Assembly (NCBI RefSeq): GCF_035582795.1
Contig: NC_134365.1
Span: 136,241,077 to 136,305,076 of the forward strand
Source of the DNA: Mycteria americana
Taxonomy: Eukaryota; Chordata; Aves; Ciconiiformes; Ciconiidae
DNA: 64,000 bases
Reading direction: 5' to 3'
A program made the position numbers and the translations under genes. The notes under the pieces were generated by a model, which saw only the letters and a list, made by a program, of their open reading frames with translations, made no database searches and was not told the origin of the DNA. This document shows positions 1 to 13,210 of this stretch, one piece after another. Every line of letters begins with the position of its first letter. Within the stretch, counting starts at the first letter, position 1.

Positions 1-2649
1 GGGAGGACAAGTCCAAGCAGCTGCAGGGCAACTCTGCTGAAGGTACAAGGACCAAAGGAATACACTGATCTTATCTCCTGATGCTCCCAAGAACTAGAGC
101 TCATTTCTGAGCAGATGAACAGACGATCAGGAGAAGCACAGAAACAAAACTGAGACGTTCTCCTGAATTCCAGAGTTTGACACAAATCGCCACTGCACAG
201 TACTGCAAATTCATGAAAAAGAAAAAAAGAGGAAACTAAAACCAACACTAATGTCTTAAGACGAATATGCTTATATTTTATTACAGTTGCCAAAATGAAC
301 AGTTGATACTGCAAAACAAAACAAAACAAGAGATAACAACCAATAATCCATACTACTGCTTTTTTTCCCCCTGCAAAACAGCAAAGAAAAGCTCTGTACT
401 AGAGGGACAACAGTTTACACTAGTCAATTATTTTAGCTGATCTCAAATACCAGGGATTTTGAGACTAGGACGCGTGGCACCCCCTGAGTGAGAATGATTT
501 TTTTCTTAAACTGACAGTTATGCAGGTGAAGAAAAGCCTCCATGGAAAGGTGAATCTATTAAAACATGTATACAATTATGGAAGCTTTGTTATAAAAATG
601 CTTACATGTGCCATAATAGCATGTTGTTTGCTTATTTTACCATTAATAAGTATACAGTATAGTTAAAGTGGTAAAGCTTTCTCATCCAGACAAGGCCAAA
701 ATCAGTAAAGACTCTCATCCTACAGATACCACATCTGTCCTAGAAAAATGCTCCTGCCTGAAGGAAATGTAATCCTTCTATGACTAAGAGCATCCTTTGT
801 ACCCTACATAAACTCTGAGATCTCTCTTATTTTCTGTCCTCTCTGGAATTCCCCACCACCACAGACCTGAAAGCCTGACGCATCACAGCAAGGCTGTCAT
901 CAACTTTTCTGTTTAGAAGAGTACCTAAGGGACAAAGCACAGCCACCAGCACAGAAACTGATTTCCAGCATCAGAACCATTAAACTTCCTATTAAAGCCC
1001 CCCTGGGTTGCTTAATGGTCCTGAGCACTTAACACGGCACAGTTCCACTGATATCACATAAGGCAGATATATATCGACCACTATGGTTAATGTTGCAAAT
1101 CTAACAGAATATTTCCTGTCATTTTTTTTTTAATTGTACTTATTACAGTGCTGTTATTCTCAGGAGTGAATCAGAAGATGATTTTCACACTAGGCTAAAC
1201 TGCATCTGTAAAAGAAATTGTTATCAGTTGCAGAAGATCTCTACACCAGCAAGTACCTGTTAAATTCACGTTATTATTGCATTAGAGGGATGTACAGCCT
1301 CAGGCTGCAGATAGAATGATGGTTCAGCATCATTTGATTACTGCTGAAGTGCAGAAAGAATACCATCCAGCAGCTGGAGAGGACAAAACATTGTCAAACA
1401 AGCACACAAAATTATAAGCCAGCTTTGGGGTAGCAAAGCCTGGCTCCACACCAATGTGTATTGATGGTTGTAGATTGAGAAAGAGTACAGCTCCTTATGC
1501 CCACTCCAACCTTTTGCACCCTCAGAAATATTCCCAACTCGTCTCCAAGGCCTGGCAAGGCACATATATGCATAGCATACAAACCCAAAGAGGAAGGACC
1601 GCTTCCCAGTTACAGGTAGATCTGGGACTCCAGATGTTTCCATTCTGCTTCCACTGTGATACAGCACTGATGCTGCTGTGTCTGCCAAGTAGCATACACA
1701 AAGCTGAGGGCTACCCTTAGACCAGTCAGCTTGGATCCCTGTAGACATAACTAAGTGCTCCTGCTTCTTAGTCACCAGTTTCTTGTGACTTGTGTCCTGG
1801 CTTGGTAGCCAAAAAGAGCCTTCCTTTTCAACCATGGCTGTTCAGCAGAATAATCTCCTAAGACTATGCACAGTGCCACGTAACATGGCTCTCGACAGAC
1901 CTGTAAATTGTGCTTTAATGACAAACCTTGAAAGAGAATACAAAGAGTCTGAACAAAGGTCTGAGCCAATCCTGGAATCCTTTGCCTGTGCAAAGCCTGG
2001 TGTGTTCATACCAGGGTGTGATATGATTAAAAGCAGGGGGATGATGCATTAGTTTTTCAATTGAACATTTAACCAGGTACTGGGGAGACTTTCAACTGAC
2101 AGCCTCGGTGACTGTCAGGGAGAATTTCAGGCCAGGCACTTAGTATGGCAGAAAATTGATTCTGAGAGTCATTGTAATAGCTCTGCTTTATTACACTTGT
2201 TTCATAATAGGGGTCACTCAGCAGCAGGGAAATTGGGGCAGTTTGCCCAGGAATCCTGTGTTGTGAAAGGCCATAAAAGGTCCCCCTCAATATCTTACCC
2301 CAGAATCCTGTGTTGTGAAAGGCCATAAAAGGTCCCCCTCAATACCTTACCCCATACGCTTTGGCAGTGACAGAGCGAGCACAGACACATCTGAAATGTA
2401 GCTTCTGTCCCAGGTGCTGTGAATCTTTTCCAGCCCAATCTGTAGATGTTAGAGGTGGTCTACTGTTGCCTTCTGACCTCAGCCAGCATCTAAAAGCTAT
2501 GCACTCTTTTAAAAAGAAGATAATTGGAAAATAATTTTCTCTGAACAAGTATTTTGACAACAGGACTGGGGGGAAACGTTACCTTGCAATCCTCTTCTGG
2601 TGCTACAGGGAGAACAACCCCTGACCCTGAAGACAAAGCCAGCACTCAC
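1..2649 (-). other. PPEF1: PPEF1 intron after the first coding exon (partial)
   Basis: This stretch follows the donor of the PPEF1 start exon on the minus strand, so it is the 3'-ward intron, open at the window edge. I looked for the next coding exon, which in the family carries an IQ-like motif (I-Q-x-W-Y-R), and did not find it; it probably lies beyond position 1. Apart from the tandem duplication at 2251-2354 I see only A/T-rich non-coding sequence. Open frames here, up to 165 codons at 1338-1835 on the minus strand, show no recognisable domain. Confidence 0.6.
2251..2354. repeat. 52-bp tandem duplication, two copies
   Basis: Two adjacent 52-bp units, 2251-2302 and 2303-2354, each start with GAATCCTGTG. 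By eye they differ at one base (TATCTT against TACCTT). The near-identity suggests a recent duplication. It lies about 300 bp inside the PPEF1 intron, past the donor of the start exon. I see no coding role. It could be a polymorphic minisatellite seed or an assembly artefact. Confidence 0.9.
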
Positions 2650-2692
2650 CTTTCTCTGACCTTCTGTCAGGTACAGAACTGCTGCACCCCAT
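2650..2692 (-). CDS. PPEF1: PPEF1 first coding exon (N-terminus, Ser/Thr phosphatase with EF hands)
   Basis: The minus strand encodes MGCSSSVPDRRSEK plus the first base of the next codon, then a strong GTGAGT donor. Human PPEF1 starts MGCSSSSTKTRRSD, so the start, the Cys3, the serine run and the RR pair align. Gly2 with Ser6 is an N-myristoylation signal and Cys3 a likely palmitoylation site, which would tether the enzyme to membrane. The protein is a PPP-family Ser/Thr phosphatase with C-terminal EF hands and an N-terminal calmodulin-binding IQ region, found in sensory neurons; none of those domains is in this window. The exon also carries about 33-36 nt of 5' UTR, because a CAG acceptor lies upstream (exon start 2728 or 2725). 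Divergent placement relative to RS1 matches human Xp22. The recognisable peptide is short, but peptide, donor phase and linkage agree. Confidence 0.85.
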
Positions 2693-5600
2693 GGTTCCAA
2701 CGATGCTGCCCATCAGTTTTAATTGCTGCTGATATGAAGCATGTTTCTCTCAGCTGTTAGCGTTACACACGTTTCCTGTGTTTTTCCTTCAGTGATAAGG
2801 ATTATATCCCTCTGGGCTCCTGGGCTCTTCCTAGCATTCCTAACAGGGAGCGGATTGAGAGGGAGGGAGAGAAAAAAAAAGTGCTTGACAACACAGAACC
2901 TAAAGTACCTACAGCTCATAACAAATTACTGTACAGCACATCATACACAAACTGGACCTGATGAACCATACTAGGTTTCTTTTTCACATCCTATGACTAC
3001 CAGCTTGCATTCAAGACAGGTGAACTCAGTAATTAATACAGTTTACTCCTTACACATTAGCTGAAAGTTAATGTGCACCAGTGATTTCTTAACCTGAAGC
3101 ATAGCTATTTAAAGCCTTACTACTAGGGACAAAGGACTGCAAAGGCATATTACTCTTCATTCTTGTGATTTGAAAATCAGAACTGCAGAATTTTAAGGAC
3201 TTTAAATTACATCTGATACTACTGCTAAAAAAACCCCAAACCTCAGCCCTCCTAACACTCTATTGATTTGAAAAGGTGCCCTACCACCCCATTTATCACT
3301 TTATCCCTCAGTGACACCACCACCAAATTTACAAGGAGAGACAGTGCCATAGCAAATTGCTTCATTATCAGTTTTCATTTCAATAAAACATGCAATTTGC
3401 TGTTGCATTTCTACTGAAACGCTCTAAATAAAAGATTTGGTTTCATTAAATAAATGAACAAAGTACATTTTGCAGTGTAGCCTTTTGCATTTTTCTCCTG
3501 GCACTTGCTCAGCTCTTCACTAACTGGTATCATTCACTAATGCAATACACTTCCTAATCAACAAGTTCAAATGAATACAATTCTCCTGAGATACAAAATG
3601 GGTTAATTTCTAAGTAACAAGAAAGTCACTGATGCTCTTATAGAGACTGAACTTTGTTTTAGCTAAAGATTTCTTGTATGATCACACTGACCCCTCTCTC
3701 TCCGCCTCCAGGGATACGTGTTTCTCTCTAGCATGTCTGACATGTCTAAAATACTGCATTTATTGTTTGGTTTCATTGATATTCATTTTCTTTTAACTTG
3801 AGTTTTAAAACAAAGAAGAAATTCATCAGCATAAAATGAATGCTTAACTACTGTTCTTTTCCCTTGGCTTTACTAGCAGAAGTAAAAATAACAGGAGGAT
3901 AAGAGAGGGGAAAACATAAATGCATAACTAGCCTATTTCCAATTTCAATAGTTAGGATACATTTATTGTTGTGGGACTATTTACAGTTTTTATATATTTG
4001 TTATATTATATTAATATTGCATAACTGTTTATAATTGTGGGACTATTTTCAGGGTCCCACAACACAAGGGTGTCCTACACTTGAGCTGGATCTGCCAGTA
4101 TTTATTTCAGGAAAGAAGGATTTTAGGGTTTTTTTCCCCCACAATGGACTGCTTTTCTTCCCTCTGAAGGAGCAATCATGAAATTAAAAAAAGTGCTGTT
4201 ACATTAATTTTGAGCCAATCAATGGCTTTGACAGCATCAAATACAGCACTGATATTGCTAATAGCTCAAATTTGTCTTCTCTCCAAACAATGGTTGTTCT
4301 GCTGAATACCGTCTCCTCACTTGCCCTCTTAGGAGAATCTCAAGTCTTCATTAGTCCATCTCAAACCAGCCAGCCATGACTGGAATTGTGATCTGAAGAC
4401 TAGGACTAAGAGCAAAATAGAGCTTACAAGCAGCAAGACCATCTTCATTAAAGGGCAGGTCAGAGTGTGCCCAGCAACCAGGCAACAGGAGCCCCAAACA
4501 GAACCATCACGCCTCTCAGGACTCCACCCAAGCCATAGCAAACAATGTGCTGACCCAAGAAACGGGGATCTGAATCACTATCGCACCTTACTTTCAACAA
4601 CTTAAGCTTTTCTCCCAGTCATCCCCACTTTTCCTTCCACCTACCCCTAAATTCACGGACTTCTAGCACCTCCTTGATCAAAGAAATAAAAAAGACATAG
4701 GAACAGAAATTTTACGGTGACAGCAGTAAATGAAGCCTGAAACATACACTCAAAGTTTGGAGGAAAACTTACACAAATATATCCTATCAGTAAACCTCTT
4801 AAAAAGGCCAAATCTGGCCATCAAAGAGCTAGTCCAAGGGAATAATCATCCCCTTCAGTCCCAAATGTCTGCATCCTAAAGTGGACATGACAAACATTCA
4901 AACTACTACCCTCTTTCCTGATGGAAATATTTCCTATTTCCTGTTGGCTTCTGAGGTGGCTACAGAGCCACCCTGACTACCAACCTGCATGTCCGCACTC
5001 CAGACCAGCCACACCTATTGAAGATGCCAGCAAGCAGGTTCTCCACCCAGGCCCAGCAAATTCACTTTCTGCCCTCCTGGTGATACCAAAGAATCCTGAA
5101 CAAGGGGAACAAGCCACTGTGGAAAGAGCCTCAGGCCATGGCTCTTCATTGCTCCTAACTGAGCTGCTCCAAAGGAAAAAATCCCTCCCCTCCTGCCCCC
5201 CAGGTATGTTGGTTCAAGCCACTCCCACTCCATGCCAAAGCCTGCCTTCCTGGGCAAATGCGTAGAAAAATACCAGGCAAAGCCCATGAAGGCCTTCCAT
5301 GGGGAAAAAGGTTGAAAAACAAGCATGTACAACATTAGAGTAATTTCTGTGAGCTATTTACTATGCAGTGTAGCAAGGTCTGATGAAGAATCATTTGCCA
5401 TTACAGAATTCCCCCAAATGTTGGCTGATGAAACAGAAAGCTGGGCTTTTACCAAGGTATTGAAAAAGGCTTCAGAGATACAAGGTAGCTGGATGAGAAT
5501 TTGGGACATAATGCTGTGTTAGCATTCTGGATACTATACCACTGACTTACCCTAAGAGAGAATGTGTCATGTCGACTAAAAAGCAGGCAATAACTCAATT

Positions 5601-8600
5601 TCCTCAAGCCAGTGATCTGTCCCTTTTTTAGACATAACTCCAAGAAATTGCTACATTTCTCTCAGTTCAACAAAAAGGCAATTTTGTGATGGACAGGCAC
5701 TGAATACACAGCACATCCACTGAAGCAAAATAAAATGTCATTCCAACCATGCCAATAGACATGCACCAAGCTAAGCTGGAGTGGCACATACTGCTCTTTT
5801 TCTGGATAGGAGTCACTGAAGGTTACACTGCAGCAAGTGCTCAGAAATTTGGGTTTCAGAACCTGAACTGTCGAGAGCCTGATTTACAGAGATAATGAAT
5901 CAGCACCATTTGATCCGGGTGTAATAGGTGCTGCCCAAAATCAATCATGCCTTCAGTTTGTCAGTCACGTAAAGACCAGGCTGCCTCAAGAATAATGGCA
6001 ATCTTGTAAAGATTTATAGCTGACTTCTAATGAAATCAGGCTGCAGGTCCTTTGGGCAGAGAGCCATCCTTTCAAGCATACCTTATCTTTTAAAATTAGA
6101 TGAGCTGTGCTACTGGCAGACAAGTGTAAGCTAGGTCAAGCCTGAGGATAAGGAAGCCATATGAATAAGAGCCACTAGGCTTTAATGTCTTATTCTTGCT
6201 CCGTTCCATTTGTTTCTTACCTTTGATAAGCAAAGAATGAAAGGTTCCTCCCTTTATTTTTGTTGGTATGGGATTTCCACAATTATGCTACCTTCCCCAC
6301 AAGTTGTTTCAATGACTATCTCCAGCAATGTGCCTTCTTTCTCTACTTGACCCTTTCTCAACCATATTTGTGAACAGGTGATTATGATCTCCTCCCATAA
6401 CCTGTCTTGGAAGGTACATGTGGTTGGAGAGGTGATGAGATAGGGACAGTTTTCTCCATAAAGATCAGATGGATGGATGGGTGGATGCTTCCAATAACAG
6501 GGGTTTTCCTTTGATGTCTTCTTGCTATCACTTTTTTAATTTTTTGTGATCCACAGACTTCCTTTAGAGTTGTTTTCCTTTGGAAATGAGGACTGCAGAG
6601 GACTGAGAAACAGATGCTGTAACATGGGTTTATGATGGATTTGCTTCTGTGCGTTGCTGAGGGAACGAAGTAGGAAAGAGCAAAATACCCTACAGAAGAG
6701 AACCCAGACATTAAATCACAACACCCAGGTTAGCACCTGCAGAGCAACAGCTCTTCAAAACTCTTGTTGCCAAAGTTGGGATTGTCAAGGATGGGAATCT
6801 AGAGATTACTTAAAGATTTCATTAGCTAAAGGACCCACCCTGCAGAAAATGGGATGAAGCAGCCACAGTCAACTAACAGAGTGAAAGAAAACCTGGCTAT
6901 GGCACGCAAGAGCTGTAATTTTGACACCAATGCTGAATTTGGTCTGCCAAGGGGCTGATATGAGAACATCAAACATAGGCAAAACAGTATGTGTTTAGGT
7001 CTCTGTTATTTTACATCCATGGGACAAACTGACTTTTCTATTAAGTGACTCCTAGTGATTATACATATGTGAAAGAATGAAATGAGAAAGCCTTATTGTT
7101 TACAGATAATTTCTTCAGCCTACTCGGAGAAGCAAGGCTAAGCTCAATACAGAACTGATGGAATAATTTCTAGCAATGGCTGTGTTAATAGATCTCAGTG
7201 TTTGGGCCAGGAATCAATAGGGAATGGATGTAGTAAGATACCGGAAAGCCAGCAAAGCCTGAAAGAGAATAGGATGAAGACAGACCAGCTCATTAAGGTA
7301 GACTCATATTCCTGGGCCCAAAAATGCACTCCAAAAAGAAATAAAAGGAAGAGCTGCAAAGGTGTGAACATGCAGAGATTGTTCACATAATCGTTGAGTT
7401 CAGGAACTGCATGCAAATCCAAAGAGGATCTGTAGAAAAATGATGTGAGAATGCCAGTCCATGTTATTGACAATCAATAAAGGATACATTTACACAAAAT
7501 ATTTGCACTTTTTTGTGCACAAAATAAACAAACAAAGCAGCCTCATTTTTTGCACAGCAAGACTTTGGGGAGAATGTTTTTAAAAAAGAGGGGGAGTAGC
7601 AAATACAAGTGCACAAATGGGGTGCAGATCACCTTGAAGTATAAGCAAAGCCATCATGTCACTTTCCAGAAATGTTAAATGCCTCTGGGGGGAGATTCCT
7701 TCAGGGAGCAAGGAGAAAACCAAAAATCCTGAAGCAAAGTTAGTTCTAGTAAACTGGACCCAACCAGAGTGTAAAAGTCAACAACAGTTGTAGCTTATTA
7801 TCCTGGAGGAAAAGGAAAATCTGAATCACGCACTATCATGCAGTTAATGAGCAGGGTCTTAATGACATCCCATTTAATTCCCCTTACTTGAAGAGAATTG
7901 GGAAAGTGGTGAAAAAGCAAAGCTCCAGAATAGATTAAATACGTGTTGAAATCTGAGCCAGTTTAAAAATGAAGTTTATGCTTCAGCTGAAATTCATACT
8001 GGCTTCAATAAAGTTGAAGTTAAGCATCAGAACAAGTTCAAAATTATCATCATAAAAATACTTTTTCCTACAACAAAAAGTACATGAAATACAGTAGTCT
8101 CAAAGCTGTTTGATCTCATCTGTACTCAGAAGTTCTGGATAACTGATCCAGTCCAGCTCAAACTTTATAGCTTGAAACACACCGATTTTTCTCAGGGTAA
8201 AATCATAAATAGTCCCACATATCTCTGTCATTCCCTACACAGACTTAGGATTAAATCAATGCGCTCTTTAAAAGTGAGCTAAAAAAAATTGTATCTATAT
8301 ATATATACCCCACCCAAAGACATTACCTGTTTTTTCTTTCTGCTTCAGCAATACCAAGATTTTTTCCAAAAGAGTACCTTTAGAAGATTCTTTTTTTAAG
8401 AGAAAGCAGCCCCTTTTTGGAAGCAGAACTGCACAATGAGGGGTGCAGCTCTGCAGAACAGGTGCTCCAATTCTCTCTGGAGCTCTGGAGCTCAGGAGCT
8501 GCAATGCACTTGCTCTCCACCTATTTATACAGCTTCCCGAGAGGAAATTTCTTGAGCACTGCTCTTCAGAAACAGTCAGGGGAAAATGCCGTTTTCATCG

Positions 8601-9449
8601 TCCAGCCTGATGTGAAAGCTCATGGCTGCAGCCCTCCAGCTGCGCTGTACGCGTGCTGTTGAAGAGCAGTTTTGTCACCATGCCTCCCGAATCTCAGGCA
8701 GAGAAAGGGATGGGCTGAAGTTATCTGCTTCGCATCTGAAGTCACATGATCTCTTTCAAGAGGAACAGCCTTTCTGCTGTGTTGAGGCAATGATTTGCAT
8801 TTCAGCAGATCTACCACACCGGAAAAAAACGTAAGGGCTATCCAGGTATTTGGCTATCTGATGTGACTGGCATGGTTATGAAAGCTCTTAAGGAAAAAAA
8901 TACTGAATTTAGCACGAGGCATTGTATCTGCATGCTAGTGATACAGGTGTTCTCCAAAACGCTCAGTCACACCCAGATAATGGGACAAGTATGAAGCACT
9001 CAAATCTTGCGCTCAGAAGCACGACACTAATGCCTGTACACTTCATTTCTTCATGTGCATGCACATGTTCTCCCCATAAATGTGTGGCTGGAATTCAGTG
9101 GACTCGGTTCATATTTTGGCTCGTCTGCTCCTCATTCAACAACTGGAAAGGATCAGACAAGCCGAGAATGCTGCAGCGTTGCTCCCCTGTGCAATCAGGA
9201 AGCCGTGGCGCTGCAAGCTTTGAAATCAAACCCTGACCCAGGGCAGCAGGGCCCACACCGGTGACCTAGCTCCTCGCCATGCTGACCACAGGCTCTCAGT
9301 CACTGCACAGGTGCTCGGGGAAGGGCTGAGCTGTCACGGCCAAGGCGATTTGTTACTGCCCACCGCTAGCACAACAGCCCCTGAGGAATCTGCCGCTTCT
9401 GGCACGGGGCAGTATATCAATAGCATGGGGACACTGCGATTTTGAACAA

Positions 9450-9470
9450 ACACACACACACACACACACC
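9450..9470. repeat. (CA)n microsatellite
   Basis: About ten uninterrupted CA units in otherwise unique DNA. Confidence 0.9.
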
Positions 9471-12400
9471 ACCAAACCACTCAAAAATACTAGGTGTCAG
9501 TAGAAGTACGGTATTGTAATATCACCAGTATAGTCTTGGGCCCAGTCCTCAGCACCACCCATCCTATACACCACCTTTACCCCCAGTCTGTCCTTCCCTC
9601 CCTCTCCAAAAGCCAGGGAGGGGCTGCTTGCTGCCGTGCAGAGTGATGGAACAGAGCACAGCAGCCACTTCTATGGGGTCAGCATGGGACACTGTGGTTC
9701 CAAAGAGGACCACAGGTTATAAAGCATGCTGTGGTGGGAGGAAGCTCCACATGGATGGGCACAAGATGGGAATCACTGTGCCCCGTGCTCTGCAGCCTCT
9801 CCCACATGACGGAGTCCCACCAGTACTGGATAGGGAGCAAAAGATTTCTGAGAAGAGACAAATAAAGCAAGATCTTCACCCTCCTGCCCCTGCCCCAAAG
9901 GTCTAATAATAGTTTAATGTGGTATTTTCAGGAAATTTTTGCCATCAGTTTGGTGACAGTTCTAAAGGCATCGACCACCACCGTGAAGGACAGCGTGATC
10001 AAATTGTCTTTTGGGACAGACAGACAACTGCCCTTACTGTAACAGAACAGATACATATATTTAAAGTGCCAAACCAGAAAAGCAGAAGGCACTGTGTGAA
10101 TGCACTGGTTTGATTGACTGAGCTAGTCCTTTGAGGTTCTGGAGTCCCAGACACAAGCTTCCACTTTCAAAGCTGTTCCTCTCCTGTGAGACGAGGCAGT
10201 AAACGGAATACATACCAGGCGTGATAATTCTGCATGACCCAGAAGAGTTTTGATATTTGTTTTTCTGGCAGGATGTACTTTCCCTGATCAGAGTTACAGT
10301 AGCTAATCATTTATGTATGATCACGCTGTTCTGCCAAAATGCATGCAAGCAAAAATACATCATAACCTTTCTCCACTGCACTCTGGAGATACACATTATT
10401 TATAAAACATTTACGGTACCTGATAAATTCATCTATATTGGCATTTACCAAGATCTCTGCATAATGAGAGGCTATAAGGTTTGTTCCAATGGCGAACAAA
10501 TCCATCAGAAATGTTTCATCCAAGGTCAATGGGAGAGGGATCAAACCCTTAGCTGTTAGGTTCTGTAGGACATAAAGCCTCCACTGCATGTTTTCTTTTG
10601 TTATTCACGGAATTTGTTCGTCCTCTGCCTAGTGGTCTGAGCGACCCAGCAACCTGATAAAGAGTCAGTCTTGCTGGACTGAGCCACCTCTCCAGTTACC
10701 TATGGGGATCACAATAACATGCAACTTGAGGAAATACAAATGTGCTTTCCAAATTAACCTTTCCCATTCAAGTCCAAGGACATAGGCTGTACCAAACAAG
10801 ACCATTCACCTTTCTACATAGGGCAAAGAGAACATACCAGTCCCACCAACAGGGTCACACATACTACCGCTTTTTTGTTCAGCAGTCATGTATCACACAC
10901 ACACTTAAGATGCTGAAAAGGGTTTTAGCAAACATCAACAGCTGCAACAGAAAGTAGGCCAAAATTCTGACAATGTTGTTGAGCAGTCTAGCATGACAAG
11001 AAAAAAAAAACAGTTATGTTGCTAGCGCAGAAATCAGGACATCCCTTTACAAGCAGCCCTTCTTGATGTAATACCATGTATTCTGTTTTCCGAATACTTT
11101 GGAAACATAAACCTCCTGAGCAAGCCTCCATTCAGGCATTCCACATACATAATTCAAATTCTGCTTCAGGCCTATTTCTCAGAAGCACCCACTACAAAGT
11201 GATGTAACCGATATTTTTCAGAAAGACTGAAGATAATCATAGTTGAAGTGCATGTGCTCCTCCTGAGCCCTGGCCGTGGTTCCCCTCCTCTTACCCTACC
11301 AAGCTCAAAGAAGTATTTTTACGTGACCCAACAAAGTATTTTAAAGTACTAGCCAGGGGAAAAGTCCCTGCCTGAGAGACCTGGATGTCCAGTCCAGAAA
11401 GAATAAAAGGATAGAAGAAATGAAAAAAGAAATAAATGTCCAGAACAATTTTAAAATCTGTCTCAGTCAGTGAGAAAACAGAAATCTGTTCTCACAAATC
11501 AGAAGGAGTAGGTTAATTTGGGTGAACAGGGAAAGAAATCTCCCCCTCTCCCCCGACAATTCAGGGTGAGATGATGAATAAAAGACATCAAAACTAGCAT
11601 CCTTGGCAAAAAGAACACAAAATCAGAAATGTGAAAGAAGGGCAGCTGTAGGGCCTCCAGAATCCTGAAGGCCAAGAAACTACACCACAACACTATGAAA
11701 GCATCAGGATACCTTCTGTAAAAATGAGAACAAATTTTTTAAAATAGGAAAAATTCCCAAATTATCAGTTGAATGCAGATTATTCTGAGAAGCAATGACT
11801 AATGACCTAATTTGCACAACTCTACCTCCTCTGCAAGTTAGCTTCAGCCTCCACTTAGAGCCTATAGAGATGATAGCTATCTACAGCACTCGGGTTTTGC
11901 CAAATCTTAGTAAAGCAACATGAGGAAAAAGAAATGCCTAATGACGGCTGGATCTGCATTTTGTTGTTCTGGTGAACCATAAGCTGCACAGACAGGGCAA
12001 AACCTACATCTTGAAGCCTCAAGCTTACCAGACTGTCTCTTCCCAAAAGGCACCTCTGGGTTAAATCAGGCTCTCCAGGTCAGGAGGGTACACAGATTCG
12101 ACTCGCATACTAATGATCAGTATGTAAAAGGATTTTTTTTTATTTTTTATTGTTTTTTTAAAGACCGAGACCTGCCAACTACTAAGTGCAGCCACCACAA
12201 GGTAGGCGGTCAACAAAGTCTATGGAAATAATTTTCTTCACCTCTGTTTTCATCTTATCCTTATGAAATTGCTTCTAATGACAAAAGGACAAAATTTTCT
12301 GCCTTGTAACAGTAAATCACCTGCTGCTTCAGCAAAATAATATTTAAAGAGTTAAGGCAACTACAATATTTAGCTACAAATTATACTGTTTTGCTTACAG

Positions 12401-12911
12401 GCACCACATGCCTCTGAAAATTTACAAACTTACCTTTTATATTCCAAATATTAGTTTCTGTTTGCAACTTTTAACCACAGTCCTGTAAACACTGTGCAGG
12501 TGCCTTAATTTGAACTTCTACAAGCCACTCCCTGTGGGATGTGAGCATTTAGTATGGTGAGGAATGACGTAATGCGAATAGTGCAAACCCCCACATAAAA
12601 CATAATAGATGAAACAAGGCAATTACCGTGTGGTGTAACAGATGACAAAGAAGTCCCTGAACGAATGAATACCCGATGCAGACGGGCACAGAACTGCACA
12701 GAAACAGCTGCGCTGCTCTGTACCCTCACAAAGAGCCATCTTCTGCAGCAGACGCACCACGAATCCACAACCTAAGTAATCTTGGATATTGCTGGATGGG
12801 AGCGGGAGGGTGAGTGGATAGTACGAGCAGCTCGATCAGCTTCCCTTTAGCAAAGACACACCTACGCGCACCTCGGCCTTCTCGCGCTACATCCACATGT
12901 AACAAAACATT

Positions 12912-12929
12912 TTGTTGTTGTTGTTGTTG
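12912..12929. repeat. (TTG)n microsatellite
   Basis: Six TTG units at the edge of the CpG-rich block. They create glutamine- or cysteine-rich shadow peptides with no other coding support. Confidence 0.85.
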
Positions 12930-12939
12930 CAACAATCCA

Positions 12940-13210
12940 GTTGCAAAGGAGCACCAGGCACAACGGCCGCAGGCCAAGCTGCGCAGGACGAATCGCGGCG
13001 GTCTGGGGCGCGGGGGTGAGGCGGTGAGCGCGGTGAGCCCCCTGCTGGCGGTACCGCACCGGGAGCCGGCCACAGCCCCGCCCGCCCCGCCGCCCCGCTC
13101 CGAGCGCCCCAGCCCAGCCACCGCCCGCCCGGCCCCCGCTGCCACCCCCGCCGCTCCGGTCCCGCCGCGCAGGCACAGGCGGGTTTTACGAGCTACGCGA
13201 CGAGGTGGGT
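12940..13210 (-). promoter_or_regulatory. CpG island, candidate PPEF1 promoter
   Basis: This is the first dense CpG cluster upstream of the PPEF1 start exon, with runs such as CCGCCCCGCCGCCCCG near 13078 and GC-box-like CCCGCCC motifs. Its position fits a 5' end for minus-strand PPEF1 transcription, with a roughly 10-kb first intron. No TATA box is evident. It could instead serve an unannotated plus-strand transcript, or act as a bidirectional island together with the GC-rich block at 14.2 kb. Only cap-based transcript data would settle direction. Confidence 0.45.

Larger units (their letters stand above)
2729..12930 (-). other. Inferred PPEF1 5' intron / upstream region
   Basis: About 10 kb lies between the acceptor of the PPEF1 start exon and the CpG-rich block near 13 kb. 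If that block is the promoter, this is the first intron and holds no further coding exon that I recognise. The sequence is mostly A/T-rich and unique, with a CA microsatellite near 9450 and a short GGAT run near 6467. One exon-like open stretch at 10449-10589 on the minus strand is discussed in the findings. No RNA gene was seen. Confidence 0.4.
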
